Source: Lysinibacillus sphaericus | GTDB lineage: Bacteria > Bacillota > Bacilli > Bacillales_A > Planococcaceae | Length of the DNA stretch: 64,000 nucleotides | Assembly: GCF_006864135.1 (NCBI RefSeq) | Contig: NZ_SADV01000009.1 | Location: 62,001 to 126,000 of the forward strand | Reading direction: 5' to 3' | Part shown: positions 1 through 8,866 of the stretch, one piece after another | Layout: every line of letters begins with the position of its first letter | Numbering within the stretch: the first letter of the stretch is position 1 | Notes under the pieces: generated by a model | Databases searched by the model: none | What the model saw: the letters and a program-made list of their open reading frames with translations, nothing else | What the model was told of the DNA's origin: nothing | Program-made: the position numbers and the translations under genes

Positions 1-556
1 ACATATTGCCCATAATAAAAGCCATGATAGCTAAAGTAATAAGGGCAATCGTTGACACACCTGCAGCTAGGCCATCTAAGCCATCAATTAAATTAATGGC
101 ATTTGTAATACCAACAATCCAAAGAATTGTTAAAGGGATACTTAGTAATCCAAAATTTAATTCACCTACAAATGGTAAATTAATCATCTCAATTTGAATT
201 CCACCTACAAAAATAACGATAAGTGCCGCAACAAGCTGACCAATTAATTTTGCTTTTGCAGAGATTTCACGCATATCGTCAATGACACCTGTTGCTACGA
301 TAATACAAGCTCCAATTATAATTGCCAGTAAAAAATCGCTACCATTTTCATTGTATATCAAAATCGGCTGGAATATAGCCACAGCTATTAAAAACGCAAG
401 GAAAATCGCCAATCCCCCAAGTCTTGGCATAATTCGTGCATGTACTTTTCGATAGTTTGGTGCATCGACAGCACCTATTCTGAATGCTAATCGTTTAACT
501 AGTGGAGTTAACAATATTGAAGCAACAAATGCTGCTATTAAAGACACGTAGAGCAT
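1..556 (-). CDS. tagO: Undecaprenyl-phosphate N-acetylhexosamine-1-phosphate transferase, TagO/WecA family (partial)
   Basis: The reading frame starts at ATG 556, behind a strong GAGGAGGAG ribosome-binding site, and runs off the left edge, leaving about 185 residues. It is a multi-spanning membrane protein with the polyprenyl-phosphate transferase signatures TGVIDDMREISAKAKL (about residue 90) and NAINLIDGLDGLAAG (about residue 150). The family moves a HexNAc-1-phosphate, usually GlcNAc-1-P from UDP-GlcNAc, onto undecaprenyl phosphate at the inner face of the membrane. This is the first step of wall teichoic acid or secondary cell-wall polysaccharide synthesis. It is divergent from secA2. Its place beside S-layer export and SCWP genes suggests it primes the polymer that SLH domains bind; that role is inferred. 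MraY is less likely because the motif context is TagO-like. Confidence 0.88.
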   Translation of the reverse strand, partial: MLYVSLIAAFVASILLTPLVKRLAFRIGAVDAPNYRKVHARIMPRLGGLAIFLAFLIAVAIFQPILIYNENGSDFLLAIIIGACIIVATGVIDDMREISAKAKLIGQLVAALIVIFVGGIQIEMINLPFVGELNFGLLSIPLTILWIVGITNAINLIDGLDGLAAGVSTIALITLAIMAFIMGNM

Positions 557-782
557 GTCTCTCCTCCTCAAAAAAATAATCTACATTTAAATTCTAATTG
601 ATTATAGCACGAACAGACGCCGAAATATACTTTTTCTATTTATTTTCCACCATTTCACAAATATTATTCCTTCTTTTTCGAATTGGAAGAATGCTGCATG
701 TCAAATGTAGTCATCATTCGTAAAATTTGATAAAATAATGTTGTGTCTAGCATTTAGACAACTTAAAAGGAGCGTAAATTTC

Positions 783-3146
783 ATGTTCTCAATTTTTAAA
801 CGTAACAATGAGCATACTAGTGCTCGTCAATTAAAACGCTACTATAAAATAGTAGATCAAATTAATAGTCTTGAAGAAAAATATGTTAATAAGTCAGATG
901 ATGAATTAAAAGAAATGACTTTTATTTTCAAGGATCGTTTAGAACAAGGTGAACCAATTACATCTATCATCCCAGACGCATTTGCTGTTGTACGTGAAGC
1001 CTCAAAACGTGTATTAGGTATGCGTCATTTTGATGTACAGCTTATCGGTGGCCTTGTTTTAACTGAAGGCAATATTGCAGAAATGCCTACAGGTGAAGGT
1101 AAAACGCTTGTCGCTTCTCTACCTTCGTATGTACGCGCATTAGAAGGTAAAGGTGTTCACGTTATTACTGTTAATGACTATCTAGCTAAGCGTGACTACG
1201 AGCTTGTCGGTCAAATCCATCGGTTTCTTGGTTTAACAGTTGGTTTAAATATACCGATGATGGAGCCGGATGCCAAAAAAGAAGCCTATAACGCAGATAT
1301 TACATATGGTGTAGGTACTGAGTTCGGATTTGATTACTTACGCGACAACATGGCTCACAGCTTGGCTGATAAAGTACAGCGTCCTTATCACTTCGCCATT
1401 ATCGATGAAGTCGATAGTGTACTTATTGATGAGGCAAAAACACCACTTATTATCGCTGGGAAAATGGCTGCGAATGATGAACTACATCGCATTGCCTCTA
1501 TGCTAGCTAAACGTTTTAAAGAAGAAGAAGATTACGATTTTGATGATGAAACAAAAGCTACTTCTTTAACAGATAAAGGCATTGAAAAGGTTGAGGCTGC
1601 CTTCAATGTTGATAATCTATATGATCTTGAACACCAAACACTTTACCATTACGTGATCCAAGCAGTGCGTGCACACGTAATGTTCAAACGTGATGTTGAT
1701 TACATCGTAAAAGATGACAAAATCGAGCTTGTTGATATGTTCACAGGTCGTGTTTTAGAAGGTCGCTCGCTATCTGATGGCTTACATCAAGCAATTGAAG
1801 CAAAAGAAGGCGTAACGATAACTGAAGAAAATAAAGCACAGGCACAGATTACAATTCAGAACTATTTCCGTATGTATCCGAAGCTTTCTGGGATGACGGG
1901 TACGGCGAAAACTCAGGAAAAAGAAATCCGTGAAGTATACGGCATGGAAGTTATTCAAATTCCAACAAACCGTCCACGTCAACGTGTCGATCAGCCTGAT
2001 ATTATTTTCAACAAACAAGAAGATAAATATAAGTTCGTAGCTGCTGAAGCTAAACGTCGTCACGAAAAGGGACAACCTGTTTTAATTGGGACAACGTCAA
2101 TACTGCAATCCGAAACAGTGGCCGAATACTTAAAGAAAGAAGGCTTAAAATTCCAATTGCTGAATGCTAAAACTGTTGAGCAAGAGGTTGAGCTGATTTC
2201 ACAAGCTGGTCAGAAAGGCCGTCTGACTGTAGCAACCAATATGGCTGGTCGCGGTACAGATATTGTGCTAGATGAAGCAGTTCACGAACTTGGAGGCTTA
2301 TATGTCATCGGTACCGAAAAGCATGAAAGCCGCCGTGTAGATAATCAGCTGCGTGGTCGTTCAGGTCGCCAAGGTGACATAGGCGAAAGCCGCTTCATTC
2401 TCTCTATTGAAGATGATATGTTCCGCCGTTATGCAAAAGAAGAGGTTGAAAAATTCTCAGAAAAAATGGTTGTCGATGAAAACGGCATTATCCAAAATAA
2501 AGAGGTTCAAGAACTTATTAACCGTACACAACGTATTGTTGAAGGCTCTCAACACGGTATGCGTGAATACAACCTAAAATTAGATGATGTTATCAATGAC
2601 CAGCGTACAGTTATTTACGGTCTACGTGATAAAATTTTAGCTGGTGAAGATTTAATGGGTGAGCTGAAAAAAATGCTAAGTGAAACGGTTGATTTTGCTG
2701 TTCGCGAAGCTGCTTCAGATGAACTCCCTTCAGTTGAATGGGATTACGATCAAATGGAAAGCTCTCTCAATTCACTATTTATTACTCCTGTCACAATAGA
2801 TCGTGAAGTGGGTAAAGTAAAGCAAATTTTAGCTGATATTCAACCTTCTGAACAAGAGTTGCTTGATCGCATGGAAAAATTCGCTGATAACGCAGAAGTA
2901 ATGACTATTATTCCGAATGTGATGCTAAGCTACATAGACAGTGGCTGGGTAAAGCATTTAGAAAACATGGCCCACTTAAAAGAAGGAATCGGCTTACGCC
3001 ATTACCAACAAGAAGACCCGATGCGAATTTACCAACGTGAAGGACTTGAATTATTTGGAAGGAATTTCCAAGAATTACGTCGTTCTATTATTATTGAAAT
3101 TACAGGCTTCATGAAAATGATTGAAGCACAAATGGAGGTACAATAA
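783..3146 (+). CDS. secA2: Accessory Sec translocase ATPase SecA2
   Basis: This 787-residue SecA-family ATPase pushes preproteins through the SecYEG channel. Visible motifs are Walker A MPTGEGKT (about residue 100), the DEAD-like AIIDEVDSVLIDEA (about 205) and the helicase motif TNMAGRGTDIVL (about 490). It is shorter than housekeeping SecA (about 840) and lacks the C-terminal cysteine-rich zinc/SecB tail, ending in MKMIEAQMEVQ, as expected for a SecA2. The start at 783 is preferred over an in-frame ATG at 738 because AAAGGAG lies about 10 bases before it. The stop overlaps the start of slaP by one base (TAATG), so the two are co-translated. In Bacillus anthracis SecA2 and SlaP are needed for efficient S-layer protein secretion. 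The same pairing next to many SLH genes supports that role here. Confidence 0.93.
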   Translation: MFSIFKRNNEHTSARQLKRYYKIVDQINSLEEKYVNKSDDELKEMTFIFKDRLEQGEPITSIIPDAFAVVREASKRVLGMRHFDVQLIGGLVLTEGNIAEMPTGEGKTLVASLPSYVRALEGKGVHVITVNDYLAKRDYELVGQIHRFLGLTVGLNIPMMEPDAKKEAYNADITYGVGTEFGFDYLRDNMAHSLADKVQRPYHFAIIDEVDSVLIDEAKTPLIIAGKMAANDELHRIASMLAKRFKEEEDYDFDDETKATSLTDKGIEKVEAAFNVDNLYDLEHQTLYHYVIQAVRAHVMFKRDVDYIVKDDKIELVDMFTGRVLEGRSLSDGLHQAIEAKEGVTITEENKAQAQITIQNYFRMYPKLSGMTGTAKTQEKEIREVYGMEVIQIPTNRPRQRVDQPDIIFNKQEDKYKFVAAEAKRRHEKGQPVLIGTTSILQSETVAEYLKKEGLKFQLLNAKTVEQEVELISQAGQKGRLTVATNMAGRGTDIVLDEAVHELGGLYVIGTEKHESRRVDNQLRGRSGRQGDIGESRFILSIEDDMFRRYAKEEVEKFSEKMVVDENGIIQNKEVQELINRTQRIVEGSQHGMREYNLKLDDVINDQRTVIYGLRDKILAGEDLMGELKKMLSETVDFAVREAASDELPSVEWDYDQMESSLNSLFITPVTIDREVGKVKQILADIQPSEQELLDRMEKFADNAEVMTIIPNVMLSYIDSGWVKHLENMAHLKEGIGLRHYQQEDPMRIYQREGLELFGRNFQELRRSIIIEITGFMKMIEAQMEVQ

Positions 3147-4048
3147 TGGGCTTATTCTCATTCTTTAAAAAATCAGACAAACTTGGGCAAGAAAATACAA
3201 TCGACTCTAAAGATTTACTGCAAAACATCAAAGTAGAAAATACAGACAATAATCAGGATGTTGTGACAAAATTATCTTACCATCCAGATTGGGAAGTGCC
3301 TCAAGAGCAAAAGTATATCTTTAACTTCCTTGCTAATGAGCTAGAACCATTGAAGCCAAATCAATTATCACTTTCTTCTATTAGTATAGAAGAAGATATG
3401 CGCTCTAAAAAATGGCAAGTGCGTGCATTTTTCCGCTCATCATTATCTCAAGCAATTGAGCTTGGTGAAATTGAGCTGTTTATTATGGATAAAAATGACG
3501 AGCTTTTAGCATCTAAAAAATTCGACTTTGCAGCACTTGGCACAATTCCAGCAGAAAGTGCTCGTCCATGGGTATTTGAATTTGAAAAATCAACGATAAA
3601 AGTCGATGAAGTACCAGAAGATGGCTGGAAAATCGCATTCAACCTTGTTTCCCTTCGCGGTCACCAATTAGAATTAGACCCATCATGGGAGAAACAACTA
3701 CCTGAAGCACAAAAAGAGGAACTTGCAAAAATCGTAAAAACTTTACCTAAGTTAGGTGAAACAGAAGTAAACTTCACCGGCCTACAAGCGAAACTTGCTG
3801 ATAACGGTAATTTAAATGTGTCTATCTTCATTCGTAACGGACATAATAAAGCGATTAACCTAGAACAATTACCACTAGAAATTATTGACGCAACAGGCAA
3901 ACAAATTGCTAAAGGTTCATTTAAAATGGATCCAATATTAACTGTACAACCAGACTCAACAAAGCCATGGACATTTATCTTCCCTGCAGAGCTTGTTGAC
4001 GCAAAAGATGCCGATCTTTCTCGTTGGACAGCCCGCGTAACACAATAA
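3146..4048 (+). CDS. slaP: Accessory Sec system S-layer assembly protein SlaP
   Basis: A 300-residue protein without signal peptide or membrane segment, so it is probably cytoplasmic or peripheral. It contains two copies of one domain. Each begins with a motif like HPDWE or DPSWE (about residues 46 and 177), and each ends with a PWVFEFE or PWTFIFP strand (about 140 and 275). This duplicated layout matches the SLAP-type protein encoded directly after secA2 in Bacillus anthracis, which assists export of S-layer proteins. A GGAGG ribosome-binding site lies inside the end of secA2 and the start overlaps the secA2 stop, so the products are probably made together. A strong hairpin terminator follows. 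Confidence 0.88.
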   Translation: MGLFSFFKKSDKLGQENTIDSKDLLQNIKVENTDNNQDVVTKLSYHPDWEVPQEQKYIFNFLANELEPLKPNQLSLSSISIEEDMRSKKWQVRAFFRSSLSQAIELGEIELFIMDKNDELLASKKFDFAALGTIPAESARPWVFEFEKSTIKVDEVPEDGWKIAFNLVSLRGHQLELDPSWEKQLPEAQKEELAKIVKTLPKLGETEVNFTGLQAKLADNGNLNVSIFIRNGHNKAINLEQLPLEIIDATGKQIAKGSFKMDPILTVQPDSTKPWTFIFPAELVDAKDADLSRWTARVTQ

Positions 4049-4055
4049 AATGTTG

Positions 4056-4090
4056 AAAACCCTTCTTTTTTTAGAAAGAAGGGTTTTTTA
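4056..4090 (+). terminator. Rho-independent terminator after secA2-slaP
   Basis: AAAACCCTTCTTT and GAAAGAAGGGTTTT form a near-perfect stem with a T-run, eight bases after the slaP stop. Confidence 0.9.
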
Positions 4091-4104
4091 TTTGTTTATT
4101 TTCT

Positions 4105-4660
4105 TATCAGTGCTGTCGATGTTCTAACCGCGATATTTGATGTTTATCAGCGGTTCTCACTCTCTTATCAGCGTTGTTCCGCGTTCTATCAGCGGTTCTC
4201 GCTCTCTTATCAGCGTTGTTCCGCGTTCTATCAGCGGTTCTGGCTCTCTTATCAGCGATGTTCCGTTTTCTATCAGCGATTCTAGCACCTTTATCAGCGA
4301 TGTTCCGTTTTCTATCAGCTATTCTAGCACCTTTATCAGCGATGTTCCGTTTTCTATCAGCGATTCTCGCTCTCTTATCAGCGTTGTTCCGCGTTCTATC
4401 AGTGGTTCTCGCTCTCTTATCAGCGATGTTCCGTTTTCTATCAGCGGTTCTCGCTCTCTTATCAGCGATGTTCCGTTTTCTATCAGCGGTTCTCGCTCTC
4501 TTATCAGCGATGTTCCGTTTTTTATCAGCGGTTCTCGCTCTCTTATCAGCGATGTTCCGTTTTTTATCAGCGGTTCTGGCTCTTATCAGCGATGCTCCGC
4601 GTTCTATCAGCGATTCTAGCACCTTTATCAGCGTTGTTCTATGTTCTATCAACAACTGTT
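4105..4660 (+). repeat. 21-bp-period array A (TATCAGCG word)
   Basis: About 25 tandem units each begin with TATCAGCG or a close variant. Checked positions 4145, 4166, 4187 and 4208 are exactly 21 bases apart; one unit near 4570 is 19. Two flavours alternate (word followed by ATGTTCCG or by GTTCTCGCTC), giving a 42-base super-repeat. Because 21 is a multiple of three, spurious open frames cross the array on both strands; they have no ribosome-binding site and are not genes. It fills the space between convergent slaP and the LysM-NlpC/P60 gene. Confidence 0.92.
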
Positions 4661-4696
4661 AGCCTTCATTCCTGCTCTTTTATTTAACTCCATGAA

Positions 4697-4732
4697 AAAA
4701 GCGATTATTGCGTATTTGCAATAATCGCTTTT
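4697..4732 (-). terminator. Terminator of the LysM-NlpC/P60 gene
   Basis: AAAGCGATTATTGC and GCAATAATCGCTTT form a perfect 14-base stem with a short loop and T-run on the minus strand, just after the stop of the 4736-5653 gene. Confidence 0.9.
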
Positions 4733-4735
4733 ACT

Positions 4736-5653
4736 TTATTTAATAGTGTCGAAACGTTTATAAGCTACTAATCTTGTAGACCAGTAAGAGAATGTAACGT
4801 CCGAAATTTCAACACCGTCTGACCCTGCATGGATAAATTTATTGTTACCTATATAAATACCCATATGAGATATTCCATCTTTATACGTATTTTGGAAAAA
4901 TACTAAATCTCCCGCTATCGGATTTTTAATTAGTGTTGTATTGCCGTAGAAATATCCTTCGCTACTGTCTCTTCCAATTTTTAAACCACCTTGATTAAAG
5001 GCGTAGTAAATAAAGCCACTGCAATCTAGACCTTCAGATGTGTTGCCACCATAGAGATATGGTGTTCCTACTAATGAATTAGCTACATCCACTGTTTTCT
5101 TATAAATAGCTTGTCCATTAGCTGTAGAATCTTTAGACGTTACTGTTGATGTTCCCGCATCTGAAGATCCGTTATTATGTACTGTGTCATTCTCGGGTAA
5201 TGAAGCTACTGGAGATAATTTTAACACTTGTCCAACGTAAATTGTGTCTGTCGTAAGTCCATTCCAGTCTTTAATGTCCTTTATTGTTACATTATATTGC
5301 TTAGCAATTTTGGATAATGAATCGCCTTTAACTACTGTATGTGAAACAGTTGCGGGCTTTGTTGGTGTTGTTGGTTTTGGTGTTGTCGGTTTTGTTGTTG
5401 GATTTGAAGGTTTTACCGTATCATTTGTAGCTTGCTTTGAAACTTCAAGCTTTTGCGCGACGTAAATCAGATCATTCTTTAAATTGTTCCAGCTTTTTAT
5501 GTCTTGTACTGTTACTTTATTGCTTTGGGCAATTTTAGTTAAAGTATCTCCTTTTTGCACGGTATATGTAGCTGCCTCTGCGGTCTGTAATGCTAAAAAT
5601 GAAGTAGCAATAGTGCTTAAAGCAAGGATTCTTAATTTTTTTGCCTTTTTCAT
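4736..5653 (-). CDS. Secreted LysM-LysM-NlpC/P60 peptidoglycan endopeptidase
   Basis: A 305-residue precursor with a signal peptide (MKKAKKLR then a hydrophobic core, cleaved near TAEAA). Two LysM domains follow, each with a YTVQKGDTL or HTVVKGDSL start (about residues 28-72 and 105-150), joined by Pro/Thr-rich linkers. The C-terminal NlpC/P60 domain (about 185-300) has the catalytic cysteine in LDCSGF and histidines in ISHMGIYIG and KFIHAG. LysM binds peptidoglycan glycans; NlpC/P60 cuts stem peptides, usually D-Glu-mDAP type bonds. The layout resembles LytE/LytF-type cell-separation or elongation autolysins. It is a single gene, convergent with slaP and separated from it by repeat array A. 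Unlike most hydrolases in this window it uses LysM, not SLH, for wall attachment. Confidence 0.9.
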   Translation of the reverse strand: MKKAKKLRILALSTIATSFLALQTAEAATYTVQKGDTLTKIAQSNKVTVQDIKSWNNLKNDLIYVAQKLEVSKQATNDTVKPSNPTTKPTTPKPTTPTKPATVSHTVVKGDSLSKIAKQYNVTIKDIKDWNGLTTDTIYVGQVLKLSPVASLPENDTVHNNGSSDAGTSTVTSKDSTANGQAIYKKTVDVANSLVGTPYLYGGNTSEGLDCSGFIYYAFNQGGLKIGRDSSEGYFYGNTTLIKNPIAGDLVFFQNTYKDGISHMGIYIGNNKFIHAGSDGVEISDVTFSYWSTRLVAYKRFDTIK

Positions 5654-5902
5654 ATCATTTTTCCTCCGTTCGTGCTAAAATATTTCCTTGTGTGTCTATC
5701 ATACTAGATATTTAAGAAATCAGAAATCAGAAAAAATGACTATTTTTCAAACAATTTATGAAAATTACTGATTCCGACAGATTCTTACAAATTGTAATAG
5801 AATATTAATTGCAAGATTAGTATTCATGTGATAACATACACTTCTGTATTTAAAATTTTTAGAAAGTTTCATCTTTTCAATTTTAAAGGAGTTTTAATTT
5901 TT

Positions 5903-7222
5903 ATGAAGAACATCTTGCTTTTCATCAAAGAAAATTTGGCAGTAGGTTTACTATTATTTGCCTTATTTTTAGGTGCCGGAAATATTATCTTCCCCCCTTT
6001 ATTAGGTCAACAAGCTGGTGAACATATTACGACAGCAATGATTGGTTTCTTAATAACAGGTGTCGGATTACCGCTATTAGCAATAGTTGCAATTGCGAAA
6101 GCGGGTGGCGATTTACAAATACTTGCTAATCGTGTCGGCCCTACCTTTGGTATTATTTTTACGTCAATCGTTTATTTAGCGATTGGACCATTTTTTGCAG
6201 TGCCGCGTACAGGCTCTGTATCTTATGAAATCGGAATTGTCCCATTTCTCCCAGAATCAGCAACAGATCATTGGGCACCACTTTTCATTACTTCTGTAAT
6301 ATTTTTTGCCTTTATACTATTCTTAGCTATTAACCCTTCAAAGCTTGTCGATCGCGTCGGGAAAATTTTAACGCCTGTTCTATTGGCCGTTATTTTACTA
6401 CTAGCGATTAAAAGCTTTATTTCCCCAATGGGTGAACCAGGGGTAGCTATAGGAAAATACACTGAGTCACCGTTGACTGAAGGCTTTGTTCAAGGCTACT
6501 TAACAATGGATGTACTAAGTGCACTCGTTTTCGGGATCGTTATTTTGCAAGCATTGCGCGACATGGGTATGTCAAATACTAAAAAGCAAGTCAAAACGAC
6601 AATTTTCGCGGGAATTGTTGCCGCTATTGGCTTATCATTTGTCTATATCTCACTTGGGCAAATTGGTAACACTAGTATTAATGCAATTGGTACTTTTGAT
6701 AATGGTGGGAAAATTATTGCGAAATCAGCAGAAGTTCTTTTTGGCAAATTTGGAACTATCATATTATCTGCTACAATTTTACTAGCGTGTATATCTACTG
6801 CTGTAGGTTTATTGACTGCCAATGCTCAATATTTCCATAAACTATTTCCTAAAGTTTCGTATAAAACGTTTTTAGTAATTTTCACAATTTTCAGTACTGC
6901 TATAACAAACGTTGGTCTTTCTACAATTATTAGTGCATCATTACCTGTATTATTAATCATCTATCCGCTAGCGATGGTGTTGATGGTTCTGTCGCTTTTC
7001 GATTCCTTCTTTAAAGGTGGGAGAATTGTCTACATTTTAGCATTAATTCCTACATTCTTTGTTAGTTTGAATGATGGTTTAAAGGAAATGAAAATTACAA
7101 TTGCACCATATGTGAACATTTTAAAAACTTTGCCATTATACGAGCAAAGTCTAGCATGGCTTGTACCTGCAATAATCGGTGCGCTTATCGGCTTGGTCAT
7201 TCATAAGCTCACAAAAAAATAG
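5903..7222 (+). CDS. brnQ: Branched-chain amino acid carrier, BrnQ/LIVCS family
   Basis: A 439-residue integral membrane protein with about 12 hydrophobic segments. The N-terminal LFALFLGAGNIIFPPLLGQ motif is typical of the LIVCS family, which imports leucine, isoleucine and valine with sodium or protons. The start at 5903 is chosen because AAAGGAG lies about 12 bases upstream; an earlier in-frame ATG at 5828 lacks a good site and would add a non-family N-terminus. It is transcribed alone. A long nested RNA structure ending in a T-run follows it (7250-7363). No leucine-responsive leader is evident upstream. Confidence 0.92.
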   Translation: MKNILLFIKENLAVGLLLFALFLGAGNIIFPPLLGQQAGEHITTAMIGFLITGVGLPLLAIVAIAKAGGDLQILANRVGPTFGIIFTSIVYLAIGPFFAVPRTGSVSYEIGIVPFLPESATDHWAPLFITSVIFFAFILFLAINPSKLVDRVGKILTPVLLAVILLLAIKSFISPMGEPGVAIGKYTESPLTEGFVQGYLTMDVLSALVFGIVILQALRDMGMSNTKKQVKTTIFAGIVAAIGLSFVYISLGQIGNTSINAIGTFDNGGKIIAKSAEVLFGKFGTIILSATILLACISTAVGLLTANAQYFHKLFPKVSYKTFLVIFTIFSTAITNVGLSTIISASLPVLLIIYPLAMVLMVLSLFDSFFKGGRIVYILALIPTFFVSLNDGLKEMKITIAPYVNILKTLPLYEQSLAWLVPAIIGALIGLVIHKLTKK

Positions 7223-7249
7223 AAGAGACTTATTTAATTTCTTCATCTG

Positions 7250-7363
7250 ACTAGAATCTGATTGCTTTTTGCGAATAAGCTTCAAGCTTCTTTTAGACAA
7301 CGACTGTCTAGGAATCTTGCCTAAACTTACTTTTTCGCAAATGGCTAGCAGATTCTTTTTTTT
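7250..7363 (+). terminator. Nested, terminator-ended RNA structure after brnQ
   Basis: Three nested complementary pairs are visible: AGAATCTG (7253) with CAGATTCT (7349), TTTGCGAA (7268) with TTCGCAAA (7334), and TAGACA (7294) with TGTCTA (7305) at the tip, extended by AAG-TTC/GAA-CTT. A run of eight T follows the outer stem. It terminates brnQ but is much longer than a normal terminator, so a processed structured RNA is possible. Confidence 0.6.
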
Positions 7364-7442
7364 GTAGGTAAACCCCTCCTTTCCTATTCACGGTTATATG
7401 GAAATTCATGTATAATAAAGCTAATTAGAAAAGAGGTGTCCC

Positions 7443-8828
7443 ATGAAAAAAATATTGTGGTCTTTTGTATTCGTTCTATGCTTTTTCATCATTCCATTGA
7501 CAAATGCTTCTGCTGCAAGCAATGAACAACAGCTTGTAAAGGAAATCAAGGCAATTATTGAGGAAAACTATGTTGGAACCATCCACGGAAATTTGCAAAA
7601 AGCTAAAACAATTCCTGAAATCATTGATATGCTAGATCCTTACTCCACATATTTTACGAAAAATGAACTTGAAGATTATATGAATAGCATCGATCTATCA
7701 ACAATTGGAATTGGTGTAATCATCGAAGAACATGAAGATGGCATTCATATTTTACAAGTGTTTGAGGATAGCGGTGCATCTAAAGCCGGTGTAGTTGCTG
7801 GAGACATTATTATCGCCATTAACGGACAATCCGTAGTAGGAAGCTCTACCCAAGAAGTCTCCTCCTTATTAATTGGTGACGACAATACTAAAATAGAAGT
7901 GACGCTCCGGCATGCAGATGGTAAAACATCAACTACAACCATTACACGGAAAAAATTCACATTACCGAATGTGGAATCTGCGTTACTGTTTGGGGATGTT
8001 GGCTATATTGCTATGTCATCCTTCTCAGAAGACGGTGCAAAGCTTGTCAAAGATGCGCTTATTCAATTAAAACAGCGTGGTGCAACCTCTTTTATACTTG
8101 ATTTACAAAACAATGGTGGAGGCTATGTATCAACAGCTGAGGAGATTGCAGGGCTATTCCCGAAAGCAAAAATTGCCTACTTACTGGAAGAAGCACATGC
8201 CTCTTATAAAATACGTGCAGTCAATCAAAACGAAAAATTCCCAGCTGATACACGTATTCTAGTAAACCGTTATAGTGCTAGCGCCTCTGAAATGTTAGCA
8301 GCAACATTACAAGATCAGCAATCTGCTATTTTATACGGAGAAACTACGTATGGAAAAGGCTGTATGCAAGGATTTTTTGAACTGCAGGATGGTAGCTATT
8401 TAAAGCTTACAATTGGTAATTTTACAGGTCCATTAGGGAAAACGATTAATGAGGTTGGGGTAAAACCGAACGTCCAAACAAAGACTGCTCCTATTTACCA
8501 GGCACATTATGATGCAATTAAAGCACAATATACAAATTATAAAGAGCTTGAAAGCTTGAAAAATGTACCAACTTCTAAAACATTTACTGTGAAATTCTCA
8601 CAAGCACTCGCTTCGCAAATTGCTGAAGGTAGTGTACAACTCGTTGCTTTAGGCGGTAACGAAGTACCCATTACTACAAAAGTTGATGGTCATTCATTAC
8701 TTGTTACTCCATCAAAACCATTAAACAGTGGGCAAGAATATATGCTACTCGTTCATCCATCTATTCAAAAAGAAACAGGCAATAAGCTTCAAAAAGGCGT
8801 TTATCTTCATATTACAGTTAAGAAATGA
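7443..8828 (+). CDS. Secreted S41-family C-terminal-processing protease with PDZ and Ig-like tail
   Basis: A 461-residue precursor with signal peptide (MKKILWSFVFVLC, cleaved near NASAAS). A PDZ domain (about residues 85-160, containing SGASKAGVVAGDIIIAING) is followed by the S41 core. The catalytic serine lies in YSASASEM (about 278) and the lysine in TTYGKG (about 303), the Ser-Lys spacing of CtpA-type proteases. The last ~85 residues (TFTVKFSQAL onward) look like an SbsA/Big_5 Ig-like domain, an unusual addition for CtpA and common in S-layer and SLH proteins. The start has an AGAGGTG site. It probably processes exported proteins outside the membrane; substrates cannot be told from sequence. 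Confidence 0.88.
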   Translation: MKKILWSFVFVLCFFIIPLTNASAASNEQQLVKEIKAIIEENYVGTIHGNLQKAKTIPEIIDMLDPYSTYFTKNELEDYMNSIDLSTIGIGVIIEEHEDGIHILQVFEDSGASKAGVVAGDIIIAINGQSVVGSSTQEVSSLLIGDDNTKIEVTLRHADGKTSTTTITRKKFTLPNVESALLFGDVGYIAMSSFSEDGAKLVKDALIQLKQRGATSFILDLQNNGGGYVSTAEEIAGLFPKAKIAYLLEEAHASYKIRAVNQNEKFPADTRILVNRYSASASEMLAATLQDQQSAILYGETTYGKGCMQGFFELQDGSYLKLTIGNFTGPLGKTINEVGVKPNVQTKTAPIYQAHYDAIKAQYTNYKELESLKNVPTSKTFTVKFSQALASQIAEGSVQLVALGGNEVPITTKVDGHSLLVTPSKPLNSGQEYMLLVHPSIQKETGNKLQKGVYLHITVKK

Positions 8829-8866
8829 AAAATTCCTCTCACCTTATATGGTGAGAGGAATTTTCA
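8828..8866. terminator. Bidirectional terminator between protease and tetR
   Basis: AATTCCTCTCACC and GGTGAGAGGAATT form a perfect 13-base stem flanked by A-run and T-run, so it can serve both convergent genes. Confidence 0.88.

Noticed and set aside
4107..4662. Three long open frames across array A, with 7-residue repeats
   Set aside because: They result from a 21-base repeat that is a multiple of three and lacks stops. There is no ribosome-binding site and frames are open on both strands.
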